12,676 nucleotides of DNA from JABISG01 sp963581435 (GCA_963581435.1 CAUZOL010000195.1:1-12676); one strand, 5' to 3'; shown: positions 1 through 8,131, counted from the first letter of the stretch. Notes: generated by a model not told the origin, from the letters alone. Made by a program: numbers and translations.

Positions 1-289
1 GTCTCGACGCTCCGCAAAAACGACCTGAAAATCCTGGACGGCATCCAATCCGCCTTCCACCAGTCCCCCAACCTGCCAGCGCACATCTTCGTCACTGGGT
101 AGTTACCTCGCCGCCGACAAACAGCAACTCAAGATCCTGGAAAGCCAACAGCCGCTCTTTCACAAAATGCTCGGTTGGTTCATCCGCCACGCCGCTTGCT
201 CGCGAGACGAGTTTCTTACCGAAACCTATTGCCTGGCGACTACGTGGCAGAAAGACCTGGGGCGGCTATCGCTCGATCGCCTCGGGTGA
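1..289 (+). pseudogene. 3' end of an unrecognised gene with an apparent single-base frameshift
   Basis: Reading from base 1 in frame 1 gives a plausible protein tail (including LKILDGIQSAFHQSP) that ends at a TAG at 100-102. Moving to frame 2 at the GGG run (97-99) continues smoothly as GSYLAADKQQLKILE and runs to a TGA at 287-289. Removing one G at the junction joins the two into about 95 uninterrupted residues. I read this as one gene broken by a +1 insertion, or as a sequencing error. The part after the junction is soluble and mixed in charge, with two cysteines (HAACSRDE and TETYCLAT). The two halves share a loose motif, K-x-x-L-K-I-L-D/E followed by F-H, which may be an internal repeat. 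The 5' end lies outside the window. The gene converges on the DUF1501 gene, 21 bp away. I do not recognise the family and assign no function. Confidence 0.4.
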
Positions 290-310
290 GTTCGGTCGCC
301 TCTCGCCACA

Positions 311-1735
311 TCATACCACCTCTTGGATGATCTCACCTTCCACCAGTGTTAGCCGTTCTTTGCGGCCCTGGTGTTGGTAGCTTAACCCGTCCTGATCGAG
401 GCCGAGCAGATGTAAGATTGTGGCGTGGACGTCGCGAAGGTGGTAGGGTTTCTCGATGGATTTGAGGCCGATGTCGTCGGTGGCGCCGACGGCTTGGCCG
501 CCCTTCACACCGCCGCCCGCCAGCCACATGGAAAAGGCGGTATTGTGGTGATCGCGGCCCTTGCCGCCCTGTGCTTCGGGGGAACGACCGAACTCGCCGC
601 CCCAGACAATCAGCGTGCTTTCGAGCAGGCCGCGGCGTTTGAGATCCTTCAGCAACGCGGCAATGGGTTGATCGACCTCCCCGGCCATTCGCAGATGATT
701 CTCTTCCAGATCGCCGTGCGCGTCCCACTGCTTGTTGCCCGGGCCACCGCCGGAAACAACCGTGACGAATCGCACTCCCTGCTCGACCAACCGTCGTGCC
801 AACAAACAACGGCGGGCGTAGTCGTCGGTGGGTTCGACGCCGACACCGTACAGGTCGAGTGTCTCTTTGGTTTCGCCGGTGACGTCGAACACCTCGGGGG
901 CGTCGGTTTGCATTTTGAACGCCAATTCGTAGGCGTTAATGCGGGCCGCCAGTTCATCATCGCCGGCCTGTAGGTTGGATTCATTTAGGCTACGAATCAG
1001 TTCGACCGTTTGCCGACGGTCGTCGAGTGAGATTCCCTCGGGCAATCCCAAATTGCGAACGGGCTGCGGACCACCGCCGAACATGGCCGGTTGATAGACG
1101 GCCGGCAGAAATCCGTTGGCGTACATCGGCTGCCCGCCTTCCAGCGCGCCGTCGGGATCGGGCATGACGACGTAGGCGGGCAACGATTCGCTTTCGTTGC
1201 CCAACCCGTACACAACCCACGAGCCGAGGCTGGGAAAGCCGGGAAACGTCCGCCCGCTGAACAACTCGTACTGCGCGGCCGAATGCACCACTTTGTCGCC
1301 GTAACAAGAGCGAATGACAGCGATGTCGTCGATGCAATCGCCCACTTTGGTAAACAGATCAGAAACCGGCACACCCGATTCGCCGCGCGGCGTGAACTTT
1401 CGCTTGGAACCCAACAGCCGCGCGTCTTTGCGGACAAACTGATATTTGACGTCGCCAAACGATTGCGGCCGCGGTTTGCCATCGAGTTTGTTGAGCAGCG
1501 GTTTGGGATCAAACGTATCGACGTGACTCGGCCCGCCGGCCATGAACAGAAAGATGACCGACTTGACCCGCGACTCCGGCAGATGTCGCGGCTTGGGCGA
1601 GAGCGGATTCCCGCCCACCGCCGCTGCCCGTTCAGATTGCAACAGCGACGCCATCGCCAGCGATCCGAACCCGCAACACGAGTCCTGCAAAAAATTGCGG
1701 CGGTTTGGTTGAATTGGAATTGCAGAATGTTTCAT
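311..1735 (-). CDS. DUF1501 family secreted protein
   Basis: This is a 474-residue DUF1501 protein, a family related to the alkaline phosphatase/sulfatase fold and expanded in planctomycetes. Its biochemical role is not established. The N-terminus has a Tat-like twin-arginine motif (RRNFLQ, residues 12-17) followed by a small, apolar stretch, so export is likely. The signature FLFMAGGPSHVDTFDPKP spans about residues 62-78, and the metal-site-like GGEFGR...GRDHHN spans about 379-398; both are typical of the family. The open frame extends upstream to 2023, but those residues are arginine-rich and lie antisense-phase inside the neighbouring gene. The ATG at 1735 fits the family N-terminus. No Shine-Dalgarno sequence is visible. 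It starts 17 bp after the stop of the PSCyt2-PSD1 gene, so translation from the same transcript is likely. Family assignment is secure; function is not. Confidence 0.93.
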   Translation of the reverse strand: MKHSAIPIQPNRRNFLQDSCCGFGSLAMASLLQSERAAAVGGNPLSPKPRHLPESRVKSVIFLFMAGGPSHVDTFDPKPLLNKLDGKPRPQSFGDVKYQFVRKDARLLGSKRKFTPRGESGVPVSDLFTKVGDCIDDIAVIRSCYGDKVVHSAAQYELFSGRTFPGFPSLGSWVVYGLGNESESLPAYVVMPDPDGALEGGQPMYANGFLPAVYQPAMFGGGPQPVRNLGLPEGISLDDRRQTVELIRSLNESNLQAGDDELAARINAYELAFKMQTDAPEVFDVTGETKETLDLYGVGVEPTDDYARRCLLARRLVEQGVRFVTVVSGGGPGNKQWDAHGDLEENHLRMAGEVDQPIAALLKDLKRRGLLESTLIVWGGEFGRSPEAQGGKGRDHHNTAFSMWLAGGGVKGGQAVGATDDIGLKSIEKPYHLRDVHATILHLLGLDQDGLSYQHQGRKERLTLVEGEIIQEVV

Positions 1736-1752
1736 AGGTGTTTGCGCGACAT

Positions 1753-3777
1753 TCAGTCCACGTACAAGAATGAGTTCAGGTTGAACATCGCCAGTGCGAA
1801 TTCTGATAACGGCAGCGCTTCGAGAAACTGCTGCGACAGTCGGCGTTCGTTTGCAGTGGGTAATCTTCCGGCGGTGAGGCGGAAAGCTAATTCGATTTGT
1901 TTGTCCGGGTCGGTTTCCTGTTGCAAACGGTCGGCGAAGGCGGCGGCCAATTCGTTCGACATGGGGCCGTTGAGCATTTCCAGCGCCTGCGGTGCATGGG
2001 TGCTTGAAATGCGGCGGTCGCAACTGATCTGCAAATCGGGTTGGTCGAAGACCTCCATGAACGGCAGTCGCAGGTTTCGTTTTGCAAACAGATAGATCGA
2101 TCGCCGGTCGTGCTGGTTCTCATCGGGGGTGACCCGCCATTGCGTTGGCTTGTACAACAGTTCGATCAGTTCCGGCGCGACGGCAATCATGATGCTCGGT
2201 CCGCCTGACGATTCATTCAACCGACCTGAGACACTCAGCATGGCGTCGCGTAATTCTTCAGCCGTTAGTCGGCGTCGGTTGAAACGCCACAACAGACGAC
2301 TTTGGGGGTCCATCTCGTTCGCGGTTGCGTTTCTCATGCCCGACGATTGGCGGTAGCTGCTGCTGTGCAGGATTAAGCGGTGCATCGCCTTGATGCTCCA
2401 CGCATTCGAATTCGGGGTGTTGGAGTCTTGGCCGGAGAACTTGAGCGCGAGCCAGTCGAGTAGTTGTGGGTGGCTGGGAGTGTCGCCGTTGATGCCGAAG
2501 TCGTTTGGCGTTGCGACGAGGCCGCGACCGAAGTGGTATTGCCAGATGCGGTTGACCATCACTCGGGCCGTCATCGGGTTTTCGGGCGAGATCAGCCAGT
2601 GGGCGAGTTCTGTTCTTGGGTGTTTGCGTTTCGTCTCAGGCAGGTCGGCAACCGCCTTCGTCAGCAACACTGCCGGCGGACGCATGCCGAGCCGTTCGCC
2701 TTTCTTGCGCTCGTCGCCGCGTTCGAGCAAGTGGGTGGGCGTCTGTTTGTCGAAATCGTTGCGGACGGTGAAAATCTCGGGCAACGGATCGGGGCGACGT
2801 GAATCGGCAGCGAGCATCTCGGCTCGCAGCTTTTCCATCTCCTCCAAGCTTGCATTTTCCTTGGCCGCCTTGATGCGTTTGATTTCAGCATCGACGGCAT
2901 CAGACTTTGCTTTCCAATCGGCCTGCGTCTGTTTGCCTGCCAGCGGAATGTTCTCTTCAAATGTTGCCGACAGAAACGCTTGCAGCCGGTAGTAATCTTT
3001 TTGTGGTATCGGATCGAACATGTGGTCGTGACAGCGGGCGCAGCCGACCGTCATTCCCAGAAAGGCCGCACCGATAATATTTGTTCGTTCGGTCAAAACT
3101 TCGTTGCGGCTGAAGGCGACGTCGGTGTTGCCCGCGTTTCGGCGGACGGGGCCGAGCCGATGAAAGCCGGCGGCGACCAACTCATCGCGCAGATCGTCTT
3201 GTTTGACGCCTCGGGTCATCGCGACAGCAGCGAGTTCATCGCCGGCGACCTGTTCCTGCACGAACTGATTGTAGGGCTTATCGTCGTTCAACGAATCGAC
3301 GACGTAGTCTCGAAATCGCCAGGCGCTGGCATGATGTCGGTCGTACTCGAAACCCTCGGTCTCGGCGAACCGCACGACGTCGAGCCAATGCTGTCCCCAG
3401 CGCTGGCCATAAGACGGAGAAGCCAACAACCGATCGACGAGCCGTTCGTACGCCAGCGGCGAGGTGTCGCTGATGAAGTCGTCGATTTCACCAGGGGTTG
3501 GCGGCAGCCCGGTCAAATCGAATGTCAGCCGGCGAACGAGCGTGCGGCGACTTGCCTCGGGCGACGGTCGCAGTCCCTTCTGCTTCAGCCGGGCGAGAAC
3601 ATACGCATCGATGGGATTGCGAACCCAGTTCCGATCAGTGGGCGCATCGAACGCGGGAACGGTCGAACTGGCTGGCCGCTGAAAAGCCCAGTGGCTGCGA
3701 TCGATGTCCGGTTCATCCGCCATCGCGGCGAACGCGGGGAGCAGCGTCCCCAAAGTGATAATCGTCAGCCAGCGCAT
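1753..3777 (-). CDS. PSCyt2-PSD1 (DUF1549/DUF1553) secreted protein
   Basis: This 674-residue protein has a signal peptide (residues 1 to about 20, ending AFAAMA). The DUF1549/PSCyt2 region covers about 45-260 and the DUF1553/PSD1 region about 385-650. Visible signatures are RRLTFDLTGLPPTPGEID (about 82-99), a CARCH motif (C246, C249, H250) of the CxxCH type that binds heme c in cytochromes, the block around RVMVNRIWQYHFGRGLV, and RRRLTAEELRDAMLSVSGRL. A charged, probably helical insert (about 285-320) lies between the two domains. Many relatives carry an N-terminal PSCyt1 cytochrome-like domain; this one goes straight from the signal peptide into PSCyt2. A good ribosome binding site (AGGA, 8 nt before the ATG) supports the start. 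With the DUF1501 gene it forms the common planctomycete pair. A role in extracytoplasmic degradation or redox chemistry is often suggested, but the substrate is unknown. Confidence 0.94.
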   Translation of the reverse strand: MRWLTIITLGTLLPAFAAMADEPDIDRSHWAFQRPASSTVPAFDAPTDRNWVRNPIDAYVLARLKQKGLRPSPEASRRTLVRRLTFDLTGLPPTPGEIDDFISDTSPLAYERLVDRLLASPSYGQRWGQHWLDVVRFAETEGFEYDRHHASAWRFRDYVVDSLNDDKPYNQFVQEQVAGDELAAVAMTRGVKQDDLRDELVAAGFHRLGPVRRNAGNTDVAFSRNEVLTERTNIIGAAFLGMTVGCARCHDHMFDPIPQKDYYRLQAFLSATFEENIPLAGKQTQADWKAKSDAVDAEIKRIKAAKENASLEEMEKLRAEMLAADSRRPDPLPEIFTVRNDFDKQTPTHLLERGDERKKGERLGMRPPAVLLTKAVADLPETKRKHPRTELAHWLISPENPMTARVMVNRIWQYHFGRGLVATPNDFGINGDTPSHPQLLDWLALKFSGQDSNTPNSNAWSIKAMHRLILHSSSYRQSSGMRNATANEMDPQSRLLWRFNRRRLTAEELRDAMLSVSGRLNESSGGPSIMIAVAPELIELLYKPTQWRVTPDENQHDRRSIYLFAKRNLRLPFMEVFDQPDLQISCDRRISSTHAPQALEMLNGPMSNELAAAFADRLQQETDPDKQIELAFRLTAGRLPTANERRLSQQFLEALPLSEFALAMFNLNSFLYVD

Positions 3778-3886
3778 TGACTCTTCCTGTCAGTGAAACG
3801 GATGACTCAATTTCAGGCGCAATCCACCCGACCCTTATTCTACGATAGCGGCCGGATGTGGTTCAACCTGCCTGTGAACGTTTGAG

Positions 3887-4324
3887 TTAGCTGGCATTGG
3901 TTGTTTGCTCGGTCTCAGGGTGCTCGAATTGTGGTTCATCAGTTTTCTTGAGATCACCCAGCCACTGCTGGTGTTTTTGGTTATCTGAAACATGCTCCTT
4001 CGCAAGTTCGTGCAGTTTTAGCGAGAACAGCATAATGCACACAAAACCGCCACTAGCGATCCACGACAGCATCATTTCCAAGGCGGATTGCGAAACGCTG
4101 TTTATTGCTATTACGGACCCAATGGCACCAATACCAGCGATGACTGACGTCAGAAGCAAGAGACCTGTGCTCCTTTTGTCAAACAGGCCGAAACCGCCAG
4201 CAGCGCTCGCGAGGAAAATCGGACACGCAACCAGCAGAATCGAATAATGATGAGGTCCCATCATGCTGCCGAGCGCGAGAAACACCGTCATGAGTAATGC
4301 CAACCAGGCGATAACCATGTTCAT
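3887..4324 (-). CDS. Small four-helix membrane protein of unknown function
   Basis: The protein has 145 residues. Four hydrophobic segments are visible at about 3-22, 27-47, 53-74 and 82-102. A hydrophilic, charged tail of about 43 residues follows (LHELAKEHVSDNQKHQQW and on), rich in Glu, Lys, His and Gln. I recognise no catalytic motif or named family. A start at 4324 is supported by GAGGA on the coding strand, about 8 nt upstream; a second in-frame ATG lies two codons in. The gene is 110 bp from the sugar dehydrogenase-like gene upstream and about 110 bp from the PSCyt2-PSD1 gene downstream. That spacing is wide enough for it to be a separate transcription unit. The hydrophobic pattern and the good ribosome binding site make it a likely real gene. 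Function cannot be inferred. Confidence 0.75.
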   Translation of the reverse strand: MNMVIAWLALLMTVFLALGSMMGPHHYSILLVACPIFLASAAGGFGLFDKRSTGLLLLTSVIAGIGAIGSVIAINSVSQSALEMMLSWIASGGFVCIMLFSLKLHELAKEHVSDNQKHQQWLGDLKKTDEPQFEHPETEQTTNAS

Positions 4325-4397
4325 GGAATTGTTCCTCAGCCGTGGAAATCAGATTTTGCCAGCTAACATGGTAGTGGGGCAGTTCAATTCTGGGTGG

Positions 4398-4425
4398 CTC
4401 TAGACCCTCGACTCTAGACTCTCGA
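4398..4425. repeat. Two tandem copies of a 14-bp XbaI-site-like repeat
   Basis: CTCTAGACCCTCGA (4398-4411) is followed immediately by CTCTAGACTCTCGA (4412-4425), with one mismatch. Each copy holds the palindrome TCTAGA. The pair lies just past the stop codon of the sugar dehydrogenase-like gene (4434), so it falls in that gene's 3' region and upstream of the small membrane protein gene. No terminator-like stem with a T run is formed. Confidence 0.6.
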
Positions 4426-4433
4426 CCAATCGC

Positions 4434-5681
4434 CTACTTCGATTGTTTGGCAAACGTGAACAGACCACGGCCGGTTGTTGTTGGCAGCATGAAGTAGATT
4501 TCGCCGTTCTCGTCTTCGCCGAATGAGAGAATGGGCAACTTGTTGCCCGCCGTTTGCAGCGGTCGGTTGGCGACGACCTTCTTTTTAGCTTCGTCGTACT
4601 TCAAAGCCCAGATTTTGCTGCTGACGTAGTCGGCGTAGATGTAGTGGCCGGCGAGTTCGGGCAGTTTCTTGCCACGGTAAACGCTGCCGCCCGTGATCGA
4701 TTTGCCGACGGTGTGGTGGTATTCCCAGATTGGTTCGATGAGATCTTTTCGCGGCCCGGAACCCTTGAGGAACTTGTGCTTGGCTTCGCGGAGGTTCCAG
4801 CCGTAGTTTCCGCCCTTGACGATGAGGTCGATTTCTTCCCACAGGTCCTGGCCAACTTCACCCGCCCAAAGTGTGTCCGTCTCCTTGTCGAAGGCCATCC
4901 GCCACACGTTTCTCAAACCGTAGGCATAAATTTCCGGTCGGGCGGCATCGCCCATGTTGACGAACGGGTTGTCTTTGGGAATTGAATAGTTGCGGTCGCC
5001 GTGTTGGTGATCGACGTCAATCCGCAGAATGGATCCCAGCAGTGTTTTCAGGTTCTGTCCGTTCCCGTGCGGATCTTTGCCGGCACCACCGTCGCCCAAC
5101 GCGATGTAGAGGTAGCCATCCGGCCCAAACACAATCGTGCCGCCGTTGTGATTCCAGTACGGTTGTTTGACGCGGAAAATCTCCAGCGCCGAATCGGGAT
5201 CGGCACGGTTGGGATCGGTCTTGGAGACGGTGAAACGCGTGACGACCGACGTGAGCGGTGCGTCAGTCGTTGTGTAATAGAGGAAAAAGTGTCCGTTTTC
5301 TTTGTACTTGGGGTGGAAGGCGAAGCCGAGCAGGCCCTCTTCGTTTTGCTTCTCTTTGTAGACAACCTGTTTTGACACATCGAGAAAGACTTTTGTCTGT
5401 TTCACACTCTTCTTGTTAGGAAAGACGTGAATGACGCCGCGCTGGGCTGCCACGAAGAGACGATTCGAGCCATCGCCGGCGTGGGTTAGAACAATCGGCC
5501 GAATGTCGGTGACTTTTCCCGAAGCGGATACAGGCGACCAGCCGGTCCACTTCAAATTGGCAAACGCGGGTTGCACACCAATGGGGAGCGGTCGCTCATC
5601 AACTTGGGCCGACGCGACAGTCGCACTCAGCAGGCAGCACAATCCGGCAATCAACGCAGTCAGAGATGTCATTCTTTTCAT
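4434..5681 (-). CDS. Secreted PQQ-dependent sugar dehydrogenase-like protein (GSDH beta-propeller)
   Basis: This 415-residue protein has a clear signal peptide (residues 1-25, cleavage likely after ATVASA). It belongs to the glucose/sorbosone dehydrogenase (GSDH) family, the soluble six-bladed propeller type that binds PQQ and oxidises aldoses. Family landmarks are HAGDGSNRLFVAAQRGVIHV (about 67-86), NEEGLLGFAFHPKY (113-126), WNHNGGTIVFGPDGYLYIA (176-194) with the His178 region matching the catalytic-base motif, IYAYGLRNVWRMAFD (251-265), and EVGQDLWEEIDL followed by GGNYGWN. Length is normal. The start ATG has GAGG about 7 nt upstream on the coding strand; a second ATG three codons later is less well placed. 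Many planctomycete homologues have no tested activity, so the exact substrate, and whether PQQ is bound, remain inference. A periplasmic or secreted location is well supported. Confidence 0.92.
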   Translation of the reverse strand: MKRMTSLTALIAGLCCLLSATVASAQVDERPLPIGVQPAFANLKWTGWSPVSASGKVTDIRPIVLTHAGDGSNRLFVAAQRGVIHVFPNKKSVKQTKVFLDVSKQVVYKEKQNEEGLLGFAFHPKYKENGHFFLYYTTTDAPLTSVVTRFTVSKTDPNRADPDSALEIFRVKQPYWNHNGGTIVFGPDGYLYIALGDGGAGKDPHGNGQNLKTLLGSILRIDVDHQHGDRNYSIPKDNPFVNMGDAARPEIYAYGLRNVWRMAFDKETDTLWAGEVGQDLWEEIDLIVKGGNYGWNLREAKHKFLKGSGPRKDLIEPIWEYHHTVGKSITGGSVYRGKKLPELAGHYIYADYVSSKIWALKYDEAKKKVVANRPLQTAGNKLPILSFGEDENGEIYFMLPTTTGRGLFTFAKQSK

Positions 5682-6075
5682 TGGAGCCTCAGCAAGACAA
5701 CGTGGTAGGAGAATCTAGACGAGCGAATCACAGGATTCGGCAGACTTTACTCTAGCGGAAAATCGACGCCAGCGACATTCAGCACCGTTGTTCGGTGTCT
5801 CATCAGACAAAATTCGCCGACGATCACCGCTAACCAGCGGGGGCCGAATTGGCGATTTTTGCCGGCATCAACTTCCGGCCACTAGCCGAAATGAGTGTGT
5901 ACGCAAGGGCATGTTTTGTGTGGCCGAAGCTCGTGATCGGTCTGGACAGGTCTTTCGGATTTGGTTATCACCCCCGCCTTCTGCAGATTTCACAACCCCA
6001 TAACAGCCGACGATTTGGGCCTGCACCGCAGCGCGAAGTCGGTACTGGGAAACCGTTGTGGAGGACGGCAACCCG

Positions 6076-6092
6076 CCGGACGGGGAGTCCGG
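6076..6092. repeat. Perfect 6-bp stem-loop in the leader region
   Basis: CCGGAC (6076-6081) and GTCCGG (6087-6092) are perfect complements around the five-base loop GGGGA. No T run follows, so an intrinsic terminator is unlikely. Weaker 4-bp pairings sit just upstream (CGGT/ACCG and CCGT/ACGG between about 6038 and 6067), so the patch could fold as a compact RNA. A named riboswitch class was not recognised. Confidence 0.4.
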
Positions 6093-6164
6093 ACGAGTCG
6101 CTTGTTGATCTTTCAAAGCGTCTCGTTGCAAACCAGGAAATCGACATTTGTGGCATCTCACCTC

Positions 6165-6222
6165 GTAAAGAGCTCTGTGTAAAGAGCTCTGTGTAAAGAG
6201 CATCTGTGTAAAGAGCATCTGT
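6165..6222. repeat. Four-unit tandem repeat upstream of the polysaccharide gene
   Basis: Four head-to-tail units are present. Two copies of GTAAAGAGCTCTGT (6165-6178 and 6179-6192) are followed by two copies of GTAAAGAGCATCTGT (6193-6207 and 6208-6222), which differ by one inserted A. The first two units hold the 8-bp palindrome AGAGCTCT, which the insertion breaks in the last two. The array ends 64 bp before the start of the downstream gene. The 2+2 pattern suggests stepwise duplication. Confidence 0.85.
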
Positions 6223-6286
6223 GGTATTCGATTCCCATCACCAAAACCGCATCCCCGCAGCGAAATCTGACCGTGGAGTTGAGTAG

Positions 6287-8131
6287 ATGAAACTCCGTTT
6301 GGCGGTTGCCGTTCCGGCATACCTGCTAATCTATACGCTGTGCTATTTTTCGGCCTACTCGTTGCGGTTCGATTTCAGCATTGCCGACGAGTATCTCGCC
6401 CGGTTTACGGCGACGCTGCCGTTTGTGCTGGTGTTGAAGCTGGCGATCATTTTCACGACCGGCGAATGGCGTCGCGTGTTTCGCTATGCGAGCATTGGCG
6501 ACGTGGTCAACGTCTTTGTGGGAGCCTCGGCGACGGCTGCCCTGTTGTACGTTTCCAACTTCCTCTTTTTCATCGACACGGCGATTCCCCGTTCGGTCAT
6601 TCTGATCGACATGGTGCTGACAATTCTGTCGGCGGGCATGTTGCGGATATCGGTTCGGCTGCTCCGAGAGCAAGTGCTGCCGAGTTTCAGCCGTGAACAG
6701 CGAAAGCGGACGCTGATCTACCGCTCGAACAAAGAGGGAATCGGCATCCTGCGGACATTACAGGCGACCGGCGGAGACTTTCAGGTCGTTGCATTTGTGG
6801 ATGAAAGCCCGGAGAATGGCAGTTCGGTCATTGCGGGGATTCCAGTCTACACATCCGAAGTGGGATGGCAGCGTTTAGCGCAGAAGCTGCGAGCTCAGCA
6901 CATTCTCGTTCCGAGTACAGTTCCCGGCGGAGTGATGCGCGAATTGGTTTCGCAGTGTGCGCAGGCGGGACTGAAGACGCACATCATTCCCACCGTACCT
7001 GAACTGGTGGACGGCCGGTACAAGGTTTCGGTACGCGATGTGACGGTTTCCGATTTGCTGCGGCGAGAAACTGCCGAACCGGACTTCGAGGCAATTCGCG
7101 ATTACGTCTCAAACAAACGCGTTCTCGTTACGGGTGCGGCGGGCAGTATTGGTTCGGAACTTTGCCGCCAGATAATCGACCTGAAACCCGCTTCGCTGGT
7201 GGTTGTGGATCAGTCGGAATTCGGCATGTTCACAATTCAACAGGAATTGCAACAGCGCTGCCCCGATGTGCCTTTGCATCTGGCGATTGCCGACGTTGCC
7301 AATCGCCCCTCGATGTCGCGAATCTTCGAGGCACGCGAGCCGCAACTCGTCTTTCACGCTGCGGCATACAAGCATGTTCCGCTGATGGAAGACAACCCCG
7401 TTGAGGCGATACGGAATAACATTCTGGGGACCAAGGTTCTCGTCGATTTATCGGGCGAAAGCAACGTCGAGCGGTTCGTTTTCATTTCGACCGACAAAGC
7501 GGTCCGCCCGTCGAACGTGATGGGGGCGACGAAACTGGTTTCAGAAAAGTATGTGCAGGCGGGATCGCGGAAGTGCGACACGCAGTACATTTCGGTGCGG
7601 TTTGGCAACGTGTTGAATTCCGCCGGGAGCGTCGTTCCCACATTTCGGCAACAAATTGCCGCCGGCGGTCCGATTACGGTCACGCATCCCGAAATGGAAC
7701 GGTTCTTCATGATCATTCCTGAAGCCGTTCAACTCGTGCTTCAGGCGGGAGCAATCGGCTCGGCCGGCGATGTGCTGATTCTCGAAATGGGTGATCCGGT
7801 CAAAATTGTCGATCTGGCGAAGGACATGATTTGCCTTTCAGGGCTGAGTTTTCCCGACGACATCGACATTGAATTCAGCGGAATTCGGCCCGGCGAGAAG
7901 CTCCGCGAGGAGCTGTTCTACTACGCCGAAGAGGGTACGAAGAAAGTGCACGACAAGATTTTCTGTGCCAGCCGCGAGGCGCCGCAGACTGTGCAAATGG
8001 AAAACGACATTAAGCGTCTGCTGGAAGCGACGACCGTCAGCGACCGCGAAGCGACTCGCGTCTTGCGCGAGACCGTCGCGCGGTACGTCGCTGACGATGA
8101 CGCTCCGAACCAGCTCAAGTCGGCTGCATAA
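6287..8131 (+). CDS. FlaA1/PglF/CapD-type membrane NDP-sugar 4,6-dehydratase, polysaccharide biosynthesis
   Basis: This 614-residue protein fits the membrane-bound extended SDR dehydratases (CapD, PglF, WbpM). These convert UDP-GlcNAc-type sugars to 4-keto-6-deoxy intermediates for capsule, O-antigen or protein glycans. Four transmembrane helices lie at about 5-25, 41-58, 73-93 and 101-123. A Rossmann-like regulatory region follows (about 140-250), then the catalytic SDR domain. NAD binding is seen at TGAAGSIGSE (282-291), and FHAAAYKHVPLMEDNP (356-371) is a family hallmark. STDK (401-404) with VMGATK (411-416) gives the T-D-K catalytic residues and the MxxxK that replaces the usual YxxxK. 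RFGNVLNSAGSVVP and GIRPGEKLREELF complete the fold. GGAG sits 8 nt before the ATG, and an in-frame TAG directly precedes it, fixing the start. It appears to be transcribed alone. The exact sugar product cannot be read from sequence. Confidence 0.95.
   Translation: MKLRLAVAVPAYLLIYTLCYFSAYSLRFDFSIADEYLARFTATLPFVLVLKLAIIFTTGEWRRVFRYASIGDVVNVFVGASATAALLYVSNFLFFIDTAIPRSVILIDMVLTILSAGMLRISVRLLREQVLPSFSREQRKRTLIYRSNKEGIGILRTLQATGGDFQVVAFVDESPENGSSVIAGIPVYTSEVGWQRLAQKLRAQHILVPSTVPGGVMRELVSQCAQAGLKTHIIPTVPELVDGRYKVSVRDVTVSDLLRRETAEPDFEAIRDYVSNKRVLVTGAAGSIGSELCRQIIDLKPASLVVVDQSEFGMFTIQQELQQRCPDVPLHLAIADVANRPSMSRIFEAREPQLVFHAAAYKHVPLMEDNPVEAIRNNILGTKVLVDLSGESNVERFVFISTDKAVRPSNVMGATKLVSEKYVQAGSRKCDTQYISVRFGNVLNSAGSVVPTFRQQIAAGGPITVTHPEMERFFMIIPEAVQLVLQAGAIGSAGDVLILEMGDPVKIVDLAKDMICLSGLSFPDDIDIEFSGIRPGEKLREELFYYAEEGTKKVHDKIFCASREAPQTVQMENDIKRLLEATTVSDREATRVLRETVARYVADDDAPNQLKSAA

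Larger units (their letters stand above)
5682..6286. other. Intergenic region of about 600 bp without a convincing gene
   Basis: This lies between divergently transcribed genes, so it should hold the promoters of both the sugar dehydrogenase-like gene (minus) and the polysaccharide gene (plus). Short open frames exist on both strands, but their products are compositionally poor, match nothing I know and have no ribosome binding sites. Visible structure is limited to a small palindrome GAATC-acag-GATTC near 5725-5740, a hairpin-rich patch around 6030-6100, and the tandem repeat at 6165-6222. I could not find a promoter with both good -35 and -10 boxes. Confidence 0.6.

Noticed and set aside
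1736..2023. N-terminal extension of the DUF1501 protein
   Set aside because: The extra 96 codons lie inside the upstream gene in another phase, are arginine-rich, and would bury the twin-arginine signal.
1091..2095. Long plus-strand open frame opposite the DUF1501 and PSCyt2-PSD1 genes
   Set aside because: It is the antisense shadow of two well-supported minus-strand genes; its product is arginine- and histidine-rich without any motif.
5849..6196. Plus-strand open frame in the large intergenic region
   Set aside because: No ribosome binding site, no recognisable domain, irregular composition, and it runs into the tandem repeat.
6165..6222. Possible CRISPR array
   Set aside because: Units are directly adjacent without spacers and are only 14-15 bp long, so this is a simple tandem repeat.
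5868..6320. Minus-strand open frame overlapping the start of the polysaccharide gene
   Set aside because: It crosses the tandem repeat and the start of a solid plus-strand gene, and the product has no family features.
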